Positions 1 through 7,787 of a stretch of DNA of 64,000 nucleotides are shown here, in pieces. The stretch comes from Halovenus aranensis (GTDB taxonomy: Archaea > Halobacteriota > Halobacteria > Halobacteriales > Haloarculaceae), in contig NZ_FNFC01000005.1 in assembly GCF_900100385.1 (NCBI RefSeq), forward strand, positions 145,680-209,679, written 5' to 3'. A program made the translations under genes and the position numbers. Position 1 is the first letter of the stretch. Each line of letters begins with the position of its first letter. The notes beneath the pieces are model-generated. The model was not told where the DNA came from. It made no database searches and was given only the letters and a program-made list of their open reading frames with translations.

Positions 1-980
1 CGACGGAACGATTGTGACACCATTCGCTTCGGCTCTCCGGTAAACTCGACCCAATGTGGTGTCTCGTCGGTGGCTTCCCCGGAGAGGGCATTGAACGCCA
101 TGTGTTCGTCGGCAGTTTCGATTAGTTTGTCCACGTTCTCGGTGTCGGTACCAACGATGAACCCGGTCGTCGGTTCGCCTGAAAAGAACGCACCGAAGAC
201 GTACCGGTTGTTGATGGATACGGCGATTCGGTCGTCTTGGGCGATAGATGTGACCAGCCGAGCGTCGTCTTCAGCAAGACCAGTGGCGGCTATCAGGTCG
301 TTCAGCAGGTCGAAGAAGTCGGTCGCCCATTCCCGGCTCGGGGCTTGCTGAACACGGTGTACCAGTGTCTCGTGCGCCTCTTCGTCGGCGTCTACGTCTT
401 CCGTGGTGGGTTCGGTATCGTCTGTGAAGGTCGCGCTCACTCGTGGTGCGTCCGAGGAAAGCGAGGTACCGGACTCGGTATGGGTCGTTGGTGTCGAGGG
501 CGACGATTCCACGAACTCGTCCAATTCCTCGCTATCGACGGGGCCACTTTCAGACCAGAGTCGTGTGAACCACTCGTTCAGTTCTTCTACCTTCGCGTCG
601 TCGGTGAACCGAACCCCCATCTCTGTCCGACCGACCACGCCCTTCTCCGTGAGGTTGGCCGAACCGACGACAGCCGAATCGTCGGATATGACAGCCTTCG
701 CATGAACATCGGGGAAGTGGTGAATCTGTTCTCGGTTCGTCGCTATCAACTCGTGTATCTCGTCCCGCGTACTGCCACCGAACGTTCCAATCCACGCTTC
801 CACGTCGGTCACTATCCGCCAGTCGTCAGCAGAGGCGAGGACGCTTTTCAGGTAACTCGGGCCGATGTACGGACAGACAACCCGAACGCTTTCGGCGTCG
901 GCAGTGTCCCGAATCGCTTTGTCGAATGGCGATTCAGCACGGGCATAGCCACCCTCGGAATGGTAGATAAGGCGAGACAT
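1..980 (-). CDS. phospholipase D-like domain protein, partial (C-terminus off the left edge)
   Basis: Reading the minus strand from the ATG at 980 gives one open frame that runs off the left edge. It begins MSRLIYHSEGGYARAE. Around residues 80-110 it carries an HxK(x4)D-type signature (HAKAVISD) followed by VVGSANLTEKG. This is the active-site pattern of the phospholipase D/nuclease superfamily, in which the His acts on a phosphodiester bond. Only one HKD motif lies in the visible part, so it could act as a dimer, as Nuc-type and restriction-associated PLD nucleases do. The central part is an acidic Ser/Thr/Glu-rich linker, then a second folded segment. Its position in accessory DNA beside tRNA-Pro suggests mobile-element cargo or a defence nuclease. 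The fold is fairly sure; the substrate is unknown. Confidence 0.8.
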   Translation of the reverse strand, partial: MSRLIYHSEGGYARAESPFDKAIRDTADAESVRVVCPYIGPSYLKSVLASADDWRIVTDVEAWIGTFGGSTRDEIHELIATNREQIHHFPDVHAKAVISDDSAVVGSANLTEKGVVGRTEMGVRFTDDAKVEELNEWFTRLWSESGPVDSEELDEFVESSPSTPTTHTESGTSLSSDAPRVSATFTDDTEPTTEDVDADEEAHETLVHRVQQAPSREWATDFFDLLNDLIAATGLAEDDARLVTSIAQDDRIAVSINNRYVFGAFFSGEPTTGFIVGTDTENVDKLIETADEHMAFNALSGEATDETPHWVEFTGEPKRMVSQSFR

Positions 981-1022
981 TAGCATAAGAGAGGCCCATC
1001 TGGTTGAAAATTCCTACGCTGG

Positions 1023-1298
1023 TCAGGGCCGACTGCGGTCAACAGTCTTGGCACCGACCAGCCGTCCCGACCAGTACACGGCTTCGACAATCACCTCGTC
1101 GGCCCCGTCAGTGGGTAGACCGATAGTCGTACTACTGCACTTGTCACACCACACGCGCCGGACGACCCACCCATCGGCGTCGTAGTAAGTCGCATACGCC
1201 CGAACGAGGTCGCCAGTCTTTACCCGCTTATTACAGCGGTCACAGATGTTCCCCACCTGTACGCCGTTCAGAACCGCCGCAGGGGATTGGCGGGTCAT
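1023..1298 (-). CDS. small two-CxxC zinc-ribbon protein
   Basis: A 91-residue protein with two Cys pairs (ICDRCNKR near residue 19 and VWCDKCSS near residue 50), spaced like a treble-clef or zinc-ribbon. No enzyme motif is visible. Its ATG overlaps the stop of the 45-residue gene upstream (ATGA), which in turn overlaps the SWIM gene, so the three are translationally coupled. Small Cys-rich proteins like this are common cargo of haloarchaeal viruses and integrated plasmids, where they may bind nucleic acid or partner proteins. I do not recognise a named family. Confidence 0.7.
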   Translation of the reverse strand: MTRQSPAAVLNGVQVGNICDRCNKRVKTGDLVRAYATYYDADGWVVRRVWCDKCSSTTIGLPTDGADEVIVEAVYWSGRLVGAKTVDRSRP

Positions 1299-1432
1299 CG
1301 ACCCACCTCAAGCGACGAGTAGACAACGTTGCACTCGTCACAGGCCCATCCGCGCTGGCCGGTCACGCAGTCCAACAGTGCGCCGTATTCGAGTTCCCCA
1401 CCGCAACGGGGACACGTCGGAGCGTCCGTCAT
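1295..1432 (-). CDS. 45-residue CxxC...CxxC micro-protein
   Basis: A short minus-strand frame starts at the ATG at 1432 and ends in TGA at 1295-1297. It reads MTDAPTCPRCGGELEYGA and continues through WACDECNVVYSSLEVGR. Two CxxC pairs about 25 residues apart make a minimal zinc ribbon. Support for a real gene is its 4-base ATGA overlap with both neighbours (stop of the SWIM gene at 1429, start of the next gene at 1298) and the paired cysteines. Function is unknown; a DNA- or protein-binding zinc ribbon is the natural guess. Confidence 0.65.
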   Translation of the reverse strand: MTDAPTCPRCGGELEYGALLDCVTGQRGWACDECNVVYSSLEVGR

Positions 1433-1932
1433 TCGTCGTCACCCGTGGCGTGCGGGTTCGGTTCCTCGAACCCGTCCCTGTAGCAGGGCCAGCAGGCAAG
1501 TCCCTCGAAGTCCGGGCTACAATCGCAATCCTCGGGACGGTCGTCGTCGCGGTCGTCGGCACCGAACGAGTCGAGGGTGACACCACCGTCGGTCGCGGCG
1601 ACCTTGGGCGTCCCGGCGATGTGTTCTCCGAGTTGGGCGTCTATCTCGTCGGCGTCCACCCACGCAGGGATAGCCCGCTGACCAGTGGCGAAGCGAGTGC
1701 GGCGGATGTGTTTGCACTCGACTTCCCGGTACTGGTGGTCAGGACACGTACACCGGTCTTCACGGGCGTCTACGCGGTACTCTGACCCGCTCTGCGTCGT
1801 CACAGAGTACACGTCGCCCCCGAGCGGAAGGACGGTCATGTACTCCGTCAGGGCGCGTACATCGCGCTGTTCGAGGTCGGTACAGCCAGCCGTGACGGAA
1901 GATTCATCTTCCGCTGTCTCGAATTGGCTCAT
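1429..1932 (-). CDS. SWIM zinc-finger domain protein
   Basis: I chose the ATG at 1932 (MSQFETAEDESS) over an upstream Arg-rich extension that looks non-coding. Residues about 40-85 carry the SWIM pattern CxCxnCxH (DRCTCPDHQYREVECKHI), a zinc-chelating module seen in transposases, viral proteins and SWI2/SNF2-type ATPases that binds DNA or protein. The C-terminal part is acidic and contains more cysteines (DCDCSPDF, ACWPCYRD), so a second metal site is possible. It is the first gene of a coupled three-gene operon transcribed away from the divergent winged-helix gene at 2105. SWIM proteins are typical of haloarchaeal mobile elements. Confidence 0.75.
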   Translation of the reverse strand: MSQFETAEDESSVTAGCTDLEQRDVRALTEYMTVLPLGGDVYSVTTQSGSEYRVDAREDRCTCPDHQYREVECKHIRRTRFATGQRAIPAWVDADEIDAQLGEHIAGTPKVAATDGGVTLDSFGADDRDDDRPEDCDCSPDFEGLACWPCYRDGFEEPNPHATGDDE

Positions 1933-2025
1933 GCCTTCTTGGCTCCGTCGAGAAGGCCTCGTCCGGTGTTGGCGCACCGGGCGTTTTCGAGTGAATCACG
2001 CCTCAAGAGACGAGTCCTTCTCTAT

Positions 2026-2094
2026 CTATACCTTGGACGGCACGGATATTAAGTGTACTGCCTTGGACGGTATAGTTAACTGATTACGCGTAAT
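2026..2094. promoter_or_regulatory. divergent operator region: 30-bp-spaced direct repeats plus 12-bp palindrome
   Basis: Between the SWIM operon (leftward) and the winged-helix gene (rightward), the decamer CCTTGGACGG occurs twice, at 2031-2040 and 2061-2070, exactly 30 bp apart (about three helical turns). These copies are flanked by the inverted heptamers CTATACC (2026-2032) and GGTATAG (2069-2075). A perfect 12-bp palindrome, ATTACGCGTAAT, lies at 2083-2094, ten bases before the ATG of the winged-helix gene. The arrangement resembles a repressor/operator switch controlling both directions. Confidence 0.6.
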
Positions 2095-2104
2095 AGAAGC
2101 CTGT

Positions 2105-2365
2105 ATGGGCGAAGATTCAAAGCCGGGGCCTACACCGAGAGTGAGTGACGACGAAATCATCGACCTGTTTCGGGATACCGACGACCCCGTGCTTTCGACT
2201 GCGGAAGTGGCAGAACAGGTACCGCTCAAGCGACGTGCAACCTACAACCGGCTCCGGTCACTGGCCGACGAGGGTCGATTAGAGAGTAAGCAGATTGGTG
2301 GTCGGAACACAGTGTGGTGGCTGGCCGAATCCGAGAAACTCCAACCGCAGTCGTTTGTGGAATAG
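2105..2365 (+). CDS. small winged-helix DNA-binding regulator
   Basis: An 86-residue protein that is almost entirely one winged-helix domain: DDEIIDLFRDTDDPVLSTAE, then a recognition-helix region (KRRATYNRLRSLADEGRLE) and a beta-wing ending in VWWL. Such minimal wHTH proteins in haloarchaea act as transcriptional repressors of mobile elements and viruses. It starts ten bases downstream of a perfect palindrome and 35 bases downstream of a direct repeat, so autoregulation and control of the divergent SWIM operon are likely. The ligand or signal is unknown. Confidence 0.75.
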   Translation: MGEDSKPGPTPRVSDDEIIDLFRDTDDPVLSTAEVAEQVPLKRRATYNRLRSLADEGRLESKQIGGRNTVWWLAESEKLQPQSFVE

Positions 2366-2646
2366 TGAAACCGAATCACAGAGAGTTATAGGGTTATAAA
2401 ACACTCTTCAGGCGCTCTGACGGTCGTGACTCTGGTTCAACCTCAAAAAATGGATACCACTCGCTACGCGACGAACGCTCTCACAGCGCACTCACGGCGC
2501 TCTCTCGGCTTGCTGGCGGTGCTACTATCCTCGAAAGTAGTGGTAGAGGAATCAATACACCCGTTCATGGCCAGATAGGGGACGAGTATCCGAGCGGCGT
2601 TACTCTGCGTCGTTTGTTTTGAGTTCCGCCGGACTCTTTATGTCTG
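2366..2646. other. intergenic stretch in accessory DNA, no gene seen
   Basis: Convergent gap between the winged-helix gene and the AlbA_2 gene. It is AT-richer than the flanking core genome and holds short palindromic pieces, for example around 2550-2600, but no convincing open frame, tRNA or terminal repeat. Confidence 0.4.
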
Positions 2647-3453
2647 TTACAGGGTGATGTTCTCAACACCAAGTCGTTTCTCAATTCTGGCTTTCTTTTT
2701 CTTTATCAGATGAGATATATACTCTTCGTAACCTTGGTTGGGATAGTGTGGATTGGGTTTAGTTTCTTCATGTGGAAACCTATTCAACGCACCGGCAAGA
2801 GCCGCTAACGAAGAAATAGTCTTTTTCTTATCAACCTCGTTATAGAGCGTTTTCAGTTGCCGCAACTCTTCATGGAGTTCTGCCGTTTCCTTCTCGACAC
2901 CCCTTTCTCGCCTTCTCCGAAGGAGTGATTGTACTTCTTCGTAGTTCGCAACACTGCTTTTTGTATTCCTTCTAACATATATATCGCCTTCGTCAATGTT
3001 TTCCCCGGCATTAGTTGCTACAAGAGGGGCACGTTCACCTGCACCATCAATGAAGAGGGCTTGAAATGTGCGGCCAGAAATTCCATCGTCGTATACTTCT
3101 CCGTAAGTGAACGTTTCAAGCGAATAAACGTCATGTGCGGAGTCAGGAAGATATTTTTCGACCTTGTTTCCAAAGTCAGATTCATCAAGAGGGTCGTTTA
3201 CACCAGACGATTCAAGCGATTCATCTCCGACTTCTTCTACACCGATTATGATAGCACCCCCACCAGAGTTAGAGAAGGCCAAGATATGGCGGGCCAGTTG
3301 CGAACGTTCGTGCCACTCACTCTTGAAGTCGAGATAATCGTATTCTTTGTCGGCACTCAAGATAGCCGGGAGAGTATCTTTTGAAGGAGAAGTGAAGAAG
3401 CGTTCTAAATCATCTTTGAATGACTCTTGATATTCGAGGTCTTCACTGGCCAT
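2647..3453 (-). CDS. Schlafen/AlbA_2-type putative ATP-binding protein
   Basis: About 268 residues from the preferred ATG at 3453 (MASEDLEYQESF); an alternative start lies at 3471. Residues about 40-85 match the AlbA_2 (Schlafen-like) core: an acidic strand YLDFKSEW, then ARHILAFSNSGGGAIIIGVE, where the N-S-x-G-G-x-I-I-G turn is diagnostic. A DIYVRRN segment near residue 165 closes the domain. The C-terminal third is a basic, charged helical region without a recognised fold. The family occurs as a transcription-associated or nuclease-linked module in prokaryotic defence and stress loci. Codon use is markedly AT-richer than in the core genes to the right, which points to transfer. Fold is confident, function is not. 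Confidence 0.75.
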   Translation of the reverse strand: MASEDLEYQESFKDDLERFFTSPSKDTLPAILSADKEYDYLDFKSEWHERSQLARHILAFSNSGGGAIIIGVEEVGDESLESSGVNDPLDESDFGNKVEKYLPDSAHDVYSLETFTYGEVYDDGISGRTFQALFIDGAGERAPLVATNAGENIDEGDIYVRRNTKSSVANYEEVQSLLRRRRERGVEKETAELHEELRQLKTLYNEVDKKKTISSLAALAGALNRFPHEETKPNPHYPNQGYEEYISHLIKKKKARIEKRLGVENITL

Positions 3454-3475
3454 ATGTAGGCCAACTCTCACCCAT

Positions 3476-3604
3476 ATGCCAAAGAATTGTCGCTACAGAC
3501 ACTCTGAACCAATAGAAGCACTGCGCGTGAGGGCAGGGCAGACCGAGAAGGACTACGGTGAACTCGGGTTTCGGATTCTCCAAATCCTCGAACATCTGCG
3601 GTGA
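3476..3604 (+). CDS. possible 42-residue ORF or gene remnant
   Basis: A short plus-strand frame from an ATG at 3476, reading MPKNCRYRHSEPIEALRV and ending in LQILEHLR. It is divergent from the AlbA_2 gene. Its second half looks like an amphipathic helix, so it may be a remnant of a longer regulator. There is no motif or operon support, and the rest of 3605-3862 up to the tRNA holds no convincing gene. Confidence 0.25.
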   Translation: MPKNCRYRHSEPIEALRVRAGQTEKDYGELGFRILQILEHLR

Positions 3605-3862
3605 GAGTGCAGTTAGCCTCGGAACAGGCTACGACCGCTGAAATCCTAATCCCTCGAATACGCCACATACAGCAGTCAAATCTATACAATTCATCCCGAA
3701 AGAGGGGAAGACTGAAAGGGCCAAAGCCCCGACGTATTCACAGAAGTCCATGACGGCACGGGGGCGCACTTGCGGCGCAATTGAACTCAATAGTCGAGTT
3801 CCAAACAGGATTGATAAACGGTAGACTGCCGTCTTGTGAATCCTAATCACCTGAAAGGGTAG

Positions 3863-3935
3863 TGGGCCGGCGCGAATTCGAATCGCGGTTACGGCCACCC
3901 GAAGGCCGAAGGATACCAAGCTACCCCACCGGCCC
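3863..3935 (-). tRNA. tRNA-Pro (anticodon CGG)
   Basis: Minus-strand cloverleaf, 73 nt. Acceptor arms GGGCCGG (3929-3935) and CCGGCCC (3864-3870) pair fully, with discriminator A. The anticodon stem is CGGCC/GGCCG around the loop UUCGGGU, giving anticodon CGG, which reads the proline codon CCG. The T arm is CGCGA-UUCGAAU-UCGCG. There is no intron and CCA is not encoded. The 3' end faces the accessory region at 1-3862, the usual geometry for integration into a tRNA 3' end. Confidence 0.95.
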
Positions 3936-3984
3936 GCATCTGTGAGAAAGCCAGCGTCCAATTTAACGGTTGCGGAATCGCCCC

Positions 3985-5484
3985 CTACAGGTCATAGAGG
4001 TCCTCGAACTTCGCGCGGACGTAGTCGACGAAGGGCTGGGCCGAGAGTTCCTGCCCGGTGGCCACCTCGATGAGTTCGGGCGTGGTGTAGCGCTGGCCGT
4101 GCCGGTGGACGTGTTCGGTCATCCACTCGCGAATCGGCTCGAAGTCCTCCTCGCGGACGAGCGCGTCCACGTCGAGGTCGTCGCGGATGGCGTCGTTGAG
4201 CTGTGCGGCGACGACACTGCCCAGCGTGTAGCCGTGGAACGCGGCGAAGCCGCCGGTCCAGTGGATGTCCTGGAGACAGCCCTCGCTGTCGGTCTCGGGA
4301 CGCACGCCGAGGTACTCCTCCATCTTGTCGTTCCAGACCTGTGGAATCTCCGCGGCCTCGATGTCGCCCTCGACGAACGCACGGCCGATTTCACACCGGA
4401 GGATGATGTGCATGTGGTATGTCAGCTCGTCGGCCTCGACGCGGATGCGGTTGTCCGGGTAGATGCGGTTTGCCGCCTCGTAGACCTCGTCGACAGTGAG
4501 GTCGTCGTGGCCGTCGATATGCCGTTTGAACGTCGGGAGGAACTGCTCCCAGAACGGTTTCGTCCGGCCGATGTGGTTCTCCCAGAACCGGGACTGGGAC
4601 TCGTGGATACTCATCCGTGAGGCCCCGAGCGGCGTGCCGTACTCGTCCTGTCGAAGCCCAAGCTGGTAGGTTGCGTGGCCGAACTCGTGGATAGTCGCGG
4701 TCAGCGCGTCCATCGGGTCGGTCGGCTTGAACCGCGTCGTCACGCGGGCGTCGAACTGGTTGCCAGCCATGAACGGGTGCGGTGCGGTGTCGAGGCGGCC
4801 GCGGTCGCGCTCGTAGCCCAGAAAGTCGAGCGCGGCCTCGCTGAGTGCCTCCTGGTCGTCGTCTGGGTACTCGCCCTCCCATGGGTCGGCCAGTTCGCGC
4901 CCCTCCGTCCGAATCTCCTCGACCAGCGGCGGAATCTCCGACCGGAGCGTCTCGAAGATGTCGGTCATCGTCTCGATAGGGATGTACTGGTGACTGCCCT
5001 CGTAGAGGACCGTGTACGGGCTCTTCTCGGGGTCGATGTGTTCGGCCTTCTGTCGCTGGAGGTCGCGCATCGTCTCCAGGCGCGGCGCGAAGGAGGCGAA
5101 ATCGTCTTCTGCCTTTGCCTTTTGCCAAATCTGTTGGTTCTCAGAGGCGGTCTGTGTAATCTCCTCGTTCAGTGCCGCGGGGACGTGCGCTGCACGCTCG
5201 TACTCGTTGCGGATTTCCCGGACGTTCGCGGCCTGCTCCTCGGTCAGGTCTGCGCCTTCGAGAGTATCGAGCCACTCGCCGACCTCGTCGTCGACGAGCA
5301 GCTCGTGCGTCGTCGCCGACAGCGCAGAGAGCTGTTGTGCCCGTCCCGGTGCACCCCCCTCAGGCATCGTCACCCGCTGGTCCCAGTTGAGATACATCGA
5401 CGCGTATCCGAGATTCGACAGCCGTCGGTTCCGTTCGATAAGCTGTTCGTAGGCAGCGTCGGCGTCAGCTTCGTTCGTCGCCAT
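3985..5484 (-). CDS. M32 family zinc carboxypeptidase
   Basis: A 499-residue protein, the normal length for the thermostable carboxypeptidase 1 family (M32), which releases C-terminal amino acids from peptides in the cytoplasm. The zinc site HEFGH lies at residues 266-270, and the family HES triad (IHESQSR) about 24 residues later supplies the third ligand. The N-terminal helical region (YLNWDQRVTMPEGG) and the C-terminal GYTLGSVVAAQ segment also match the family. It ends about 50 bases from the tRNA-Pro gene and is divergent from the antiporter gene. It likely works in peptide turnover and is a housekeeping gene in haloarchaea. Confidence 0.95.
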   Translation of the reverse strand: MATNEADADAAYEQLIERNRRLSNLGYASMYLNWDQRVTMPEGGAPGRAQQLSALSATTHELLVDDEVGEWLDTLEGADLTEEQAANVREIRNEYERAAHVPAALNEEITQTASENQQIWQKAKAEDDFASFAPRLETMRDLQRQKAEHIDPEKSPYTVLYEGSHQYIPIETMTDIFETLRSEIPPLVEEIRTEGRELADPWEGEYPDDDQEALSEAALDFLGYERDRGRLDTAPHPFMAGNQFDARVTTRFKPTDPMDALTATIHEFGHATYQLGLRQDEYGTPLGASRMSIHESQSRFWENHIGRTKPFWEQFLPTFKRHIDGHDDLTVDEVYEAANRIYPDNRIRVEADELTYHMHIILRCEIGRAFVEGDIEAAEIPQVWNDKMEEYLGVRPETDSEGCLQDIHWTGGFAAFHGYTLGSVVAAQLNDAIRDDLDVDALVREEDFEPIREWMTEHVHRHGQRYTTPELIEVATGQELSAQPFVDYVRAKFEDLYDL

Positions 5485-5587
5485 GAGATGTGATGGAATG
5501 CCAAGACAAAAACGTCGGTGGTTCGAGCCGGTGGCAGGCCCAGAGCCTGCCGGTACAGTGATAATAACTCCACACGTATTCGGATAC

Positions 5588-7528
5588 GTGTCGGATACGC
5601 TGCTGATAACTGTCGTCGGGATACTGGCCTTCGGAATTGCTGGCCAGTTACTTGCGAACAGATTCCGGGTGCCGAGTGTCGTCTTCTACATTGCTGGCGG
5701 ATTGTTTCTCGGTGAGGCCGGAATTGGCGTTGTGACCTTAGAGACGTTTGGCGGAGCCGGTGGGGGTGGACTGACGACGATGGTCGGGGTCAGCGTGGCA
5801 ATCATCGTCTTCGACGGCGCGTTTGCCTTGCGGCTCAAACGGGTCCGCGAGGCCTCCTCCGCGTCGCTCCGTCTGGTCACCGTCGGGGCCGTACTGATGT
5901 TTGTCGGGACAGCCGTCGCAGTCCACTGGTTTATCGGCGCGGAGTGGCCGCTTGCTTTCCTCATCGGTGCGTTGTTAGTCGCGACGGGACCGACAGTCGT
6001 CACACCGATTGTCAACGTCGTTTATCTCCGCGAGCACGTCTCTGCCGCACTTGAAACGGAAGGAATCGTCAACGACGTGACTGCGGCAGTCGCCGCCGTC
6101 GTCATCTTCGAAACAATCCTGCTCCAGGTTCAGGGGATTCCGGTGACAGCACAGGCGTTTGGTTCCCGAATCGGGGTCGGTATCCTGACCGGACTCGGCG
6201 TCGCCGTCGTGGTTTACTACCTCCAGAACGAGGCGTTCGTACAGGTCGAAGGGATTCAGGCAGCCAGGTTTCTCACGCTACTCGGGGCGGTCGGCTCCTA
6301 CAGCGTTGCCGACTTCGTGTTCGCCGAAGCCGGCGTCGTGGCCGCAGCGACTGCCGGGGTCGTGCTCGGCAATCTCGACCTCCCATACAGGGAATCTATC
6401 AAGGAGTTTACCGAGGACGTGACGATGTTGCTCCTCGCGTTCGTGTTCGTTTCGCTGGCCGCACTGGTCGACCTCGGCGCGGTTCGGAGTCTCGGCGTCG
6501 GCGGAATCGGAGTTCTTGTCGTCGTCATGGTCGTACTACGGCCGGTCGTCGCGTTGGTTTCGACTGTCGGAATCGAGCGGTTCACCTGGCCCGAACGCGG
6601 GTTCTTAGCCGCGGTAGGACCGCGTGGAATCATCCCGGCCTCCGTGGCGACGCTGTTTGCCGTCGACCTGGAAGGCGAGGCAGAACAGCTCGAAAAAGAG
6701 GCCACAGAGCTGTCGGGCGCCGAGGCGGCCGAGTTGACCGCGGAGGCGGCATCACTCGACAGCCAAGCACAGATTCTACTCGGGACCGTCTTCTTGGTCA
6801 TCATCGCGACCGACGTCATCGAGGCAGGATTCGCTCGACAGATTGGAGACCTACTCGGAGTAACACCTATGCGTACGATAATCGTCGGCGGTGGACGGGT
6901 CGGCCGGTCACTCGCCACACAACTGGAGAACAGAGACGAGTTCGTCGTCATCGTCGACGACGACGAGAAACAGTGCCGGCTGTCGAGAGGGGCGGGATTC
7001 AGGGTTTTCGAAGGTGACGCGACCGACCAGCGGACGCTCGAAGACGCCGGCGTCGAAGACGCGAAAGGGGTCGTCGCCGCGACCGACAGCGACGACATCA
7101 ACCTCCTCGTCTGTCAGACTGTCAAGACGAAATACGACATCGAACGGGTGTTCGCCCGGGTGAACGACCCAGAGAACGTCGATGCGTTCGACTCTCTCGG
7201 TGTCAGTGCAGTCGACGGCGCCCAAGCGACCGCCTACGCGCTCGAAAACCAGATCGAGCGGCCGGCGATGGCCCACTGGATGAACGACCTCGGCGACGGA
7301 CACGACATCATCGAGATAGAGGTCACCTCGGACGAGCTCTCGGGGAAGTCCATCCAGGAAATCAACGACAAGATTCCGGGTGGCTGTCTCATCGCCGAGA
7401 TTGGTCGCGGGAGCGGTGCGCACGTCCCCGAAACTGACGAGATAATCGAATACGGAGACCACATCACCTTCCTCGGCGACGAGGACGCGGTCGACGAGGC
7501 AATCAAGCGGTTCCACCCTCACGACTGA
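5588..7528 (+). CDS. CPA1-type cation:proton antiporter with C-terminal TrkA (NAD-binding + TrkA_C) domains
   Basis: The frame is open from 5483, but an ATG there would overlap the divergent carboxypeptidase start. The upstream residues are low-quality, and the first membrane helix begins directly after a GTG at 5588 with an ATAATAAC box about 25 bases before it, so I prefer that start. The first ~390 residues contain about 12 hydrophobic helices of the NhaP/KefB-like fold, including GPTVVTPIV and VGPRGIIPAS motifs. A Rossmann domain follows (IIVGGGRVGRSLATQLENRD), then a TrkA_C domain near the C-terminus. It probably exchanges Na+ or K+ for protons across the membrane, gated by nucleotide. 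Which ion it carries cannot be told. Confidence 0.9.
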   Translation: MSDTLLITVVGILAFGIAGQLLANRFRVPSVVFYIAGGLFLGEAGIGVVTLETFGGAGGGGLTTMVGVSVAIIVFDGAFALRLKRVREASSASLRLVTVGAVLMFVGTAVAVHWFIGAEWPLAFLIGALLVATGPTVVTPIVNVVYLREHVSAALETEGIVNDVTAAVAAVVIFETILLQVQGIPVTAQAFGSRIGVGILTGLGVAVVVYYLQNEAFVQVEGIQAARFLTLLGAVGSYSVADFVFAEAGVVAAATAGVVLGNLDLPYRESIKEFTEDVTMLLLAFVFVSLAALVDLGAVRSLGVGGIGVLVVVMVVLRPVVALVSTVGIERFTWPERGFLAAVGPRGIIPASVATLFAVDLEGEAEQLEKEATELSGAEAAELTAEAASLDSQAQILLGTVFLVIIATDVIEAGFARQIGDLLGVTPMRTIIVGGGRVGRSLATQLENRDEFVVIVDDDEKQCRLSRGAGFRVFEGDATDQRTLEDAGVEDAKGVVAATDSDDINLLVCQTVKTKYDIERVFARVNDPENVDAFDSLGVSAVDGAQATAYALENQIERPAMAHWMNDLGDGHDIIEIEVTSDELSGKSIQEINDKIPGGCLIAEIGRGSGAHVPETDEIIEYGDHITFLGDEDAVDEAIKRFHPHD

Positions 7529-7559
7529 CCAGAACCGACTCGGGTGTGCCCGGCTGTGA

Positions 7560-7745
7560 CAGATTGCACGCTCGCTGAACAATAGTATCATTAGTGTCCT
7601 GTTCGTCAGTATCTGGTACGATGGTACGCGCTACGTTGTCGGGACCGACATCATCTCTGTCGTCGTATTCAGGGGACTCTCTACGACGCTCGTCACGGTG
7701 TTCTGGCCGGTCGTGGCCGCGGCTGGGGTCGCGGCCACCCGTTAG
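7560..7745 (+). other. membrane-protein-like open frame without a normal start codon
   Basis: Between the antiporter and rfcL, one plus-strand frame reads like a real small membrane protein (NSIISVLFVSIWYDGTRY, then ISVVVFRGLSTTLVTVFWPV) and ends in TAG at 7743-7745. It has no ATG, GTG or TTG at its beginning, only CTG or ATT. It may be a decayed gene, use a rare start, or be chance. Other frames in this 260-base gap look worse. Confidence 0.25.
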
Positions 7746-7787
7746 CGGCCAGGGTCTCGAAGACACCGACAGGAGGGTGAGGGCAGT

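Noticed and set aside
237..983. 248-residue plus-strand frame at the left end
   Set aside because: It is antisense to the clear PLD-like gene on the minus strand (HxKx4D and GSxN motifs), and its own sequence has no domain.
3454..3862. Integrase gene between the AlbA_2 gene and tRNA-Pro
   Set aside because: No frame on either strand carries tyrosine or serine recombinase motifs; the only frames are short and without domains.
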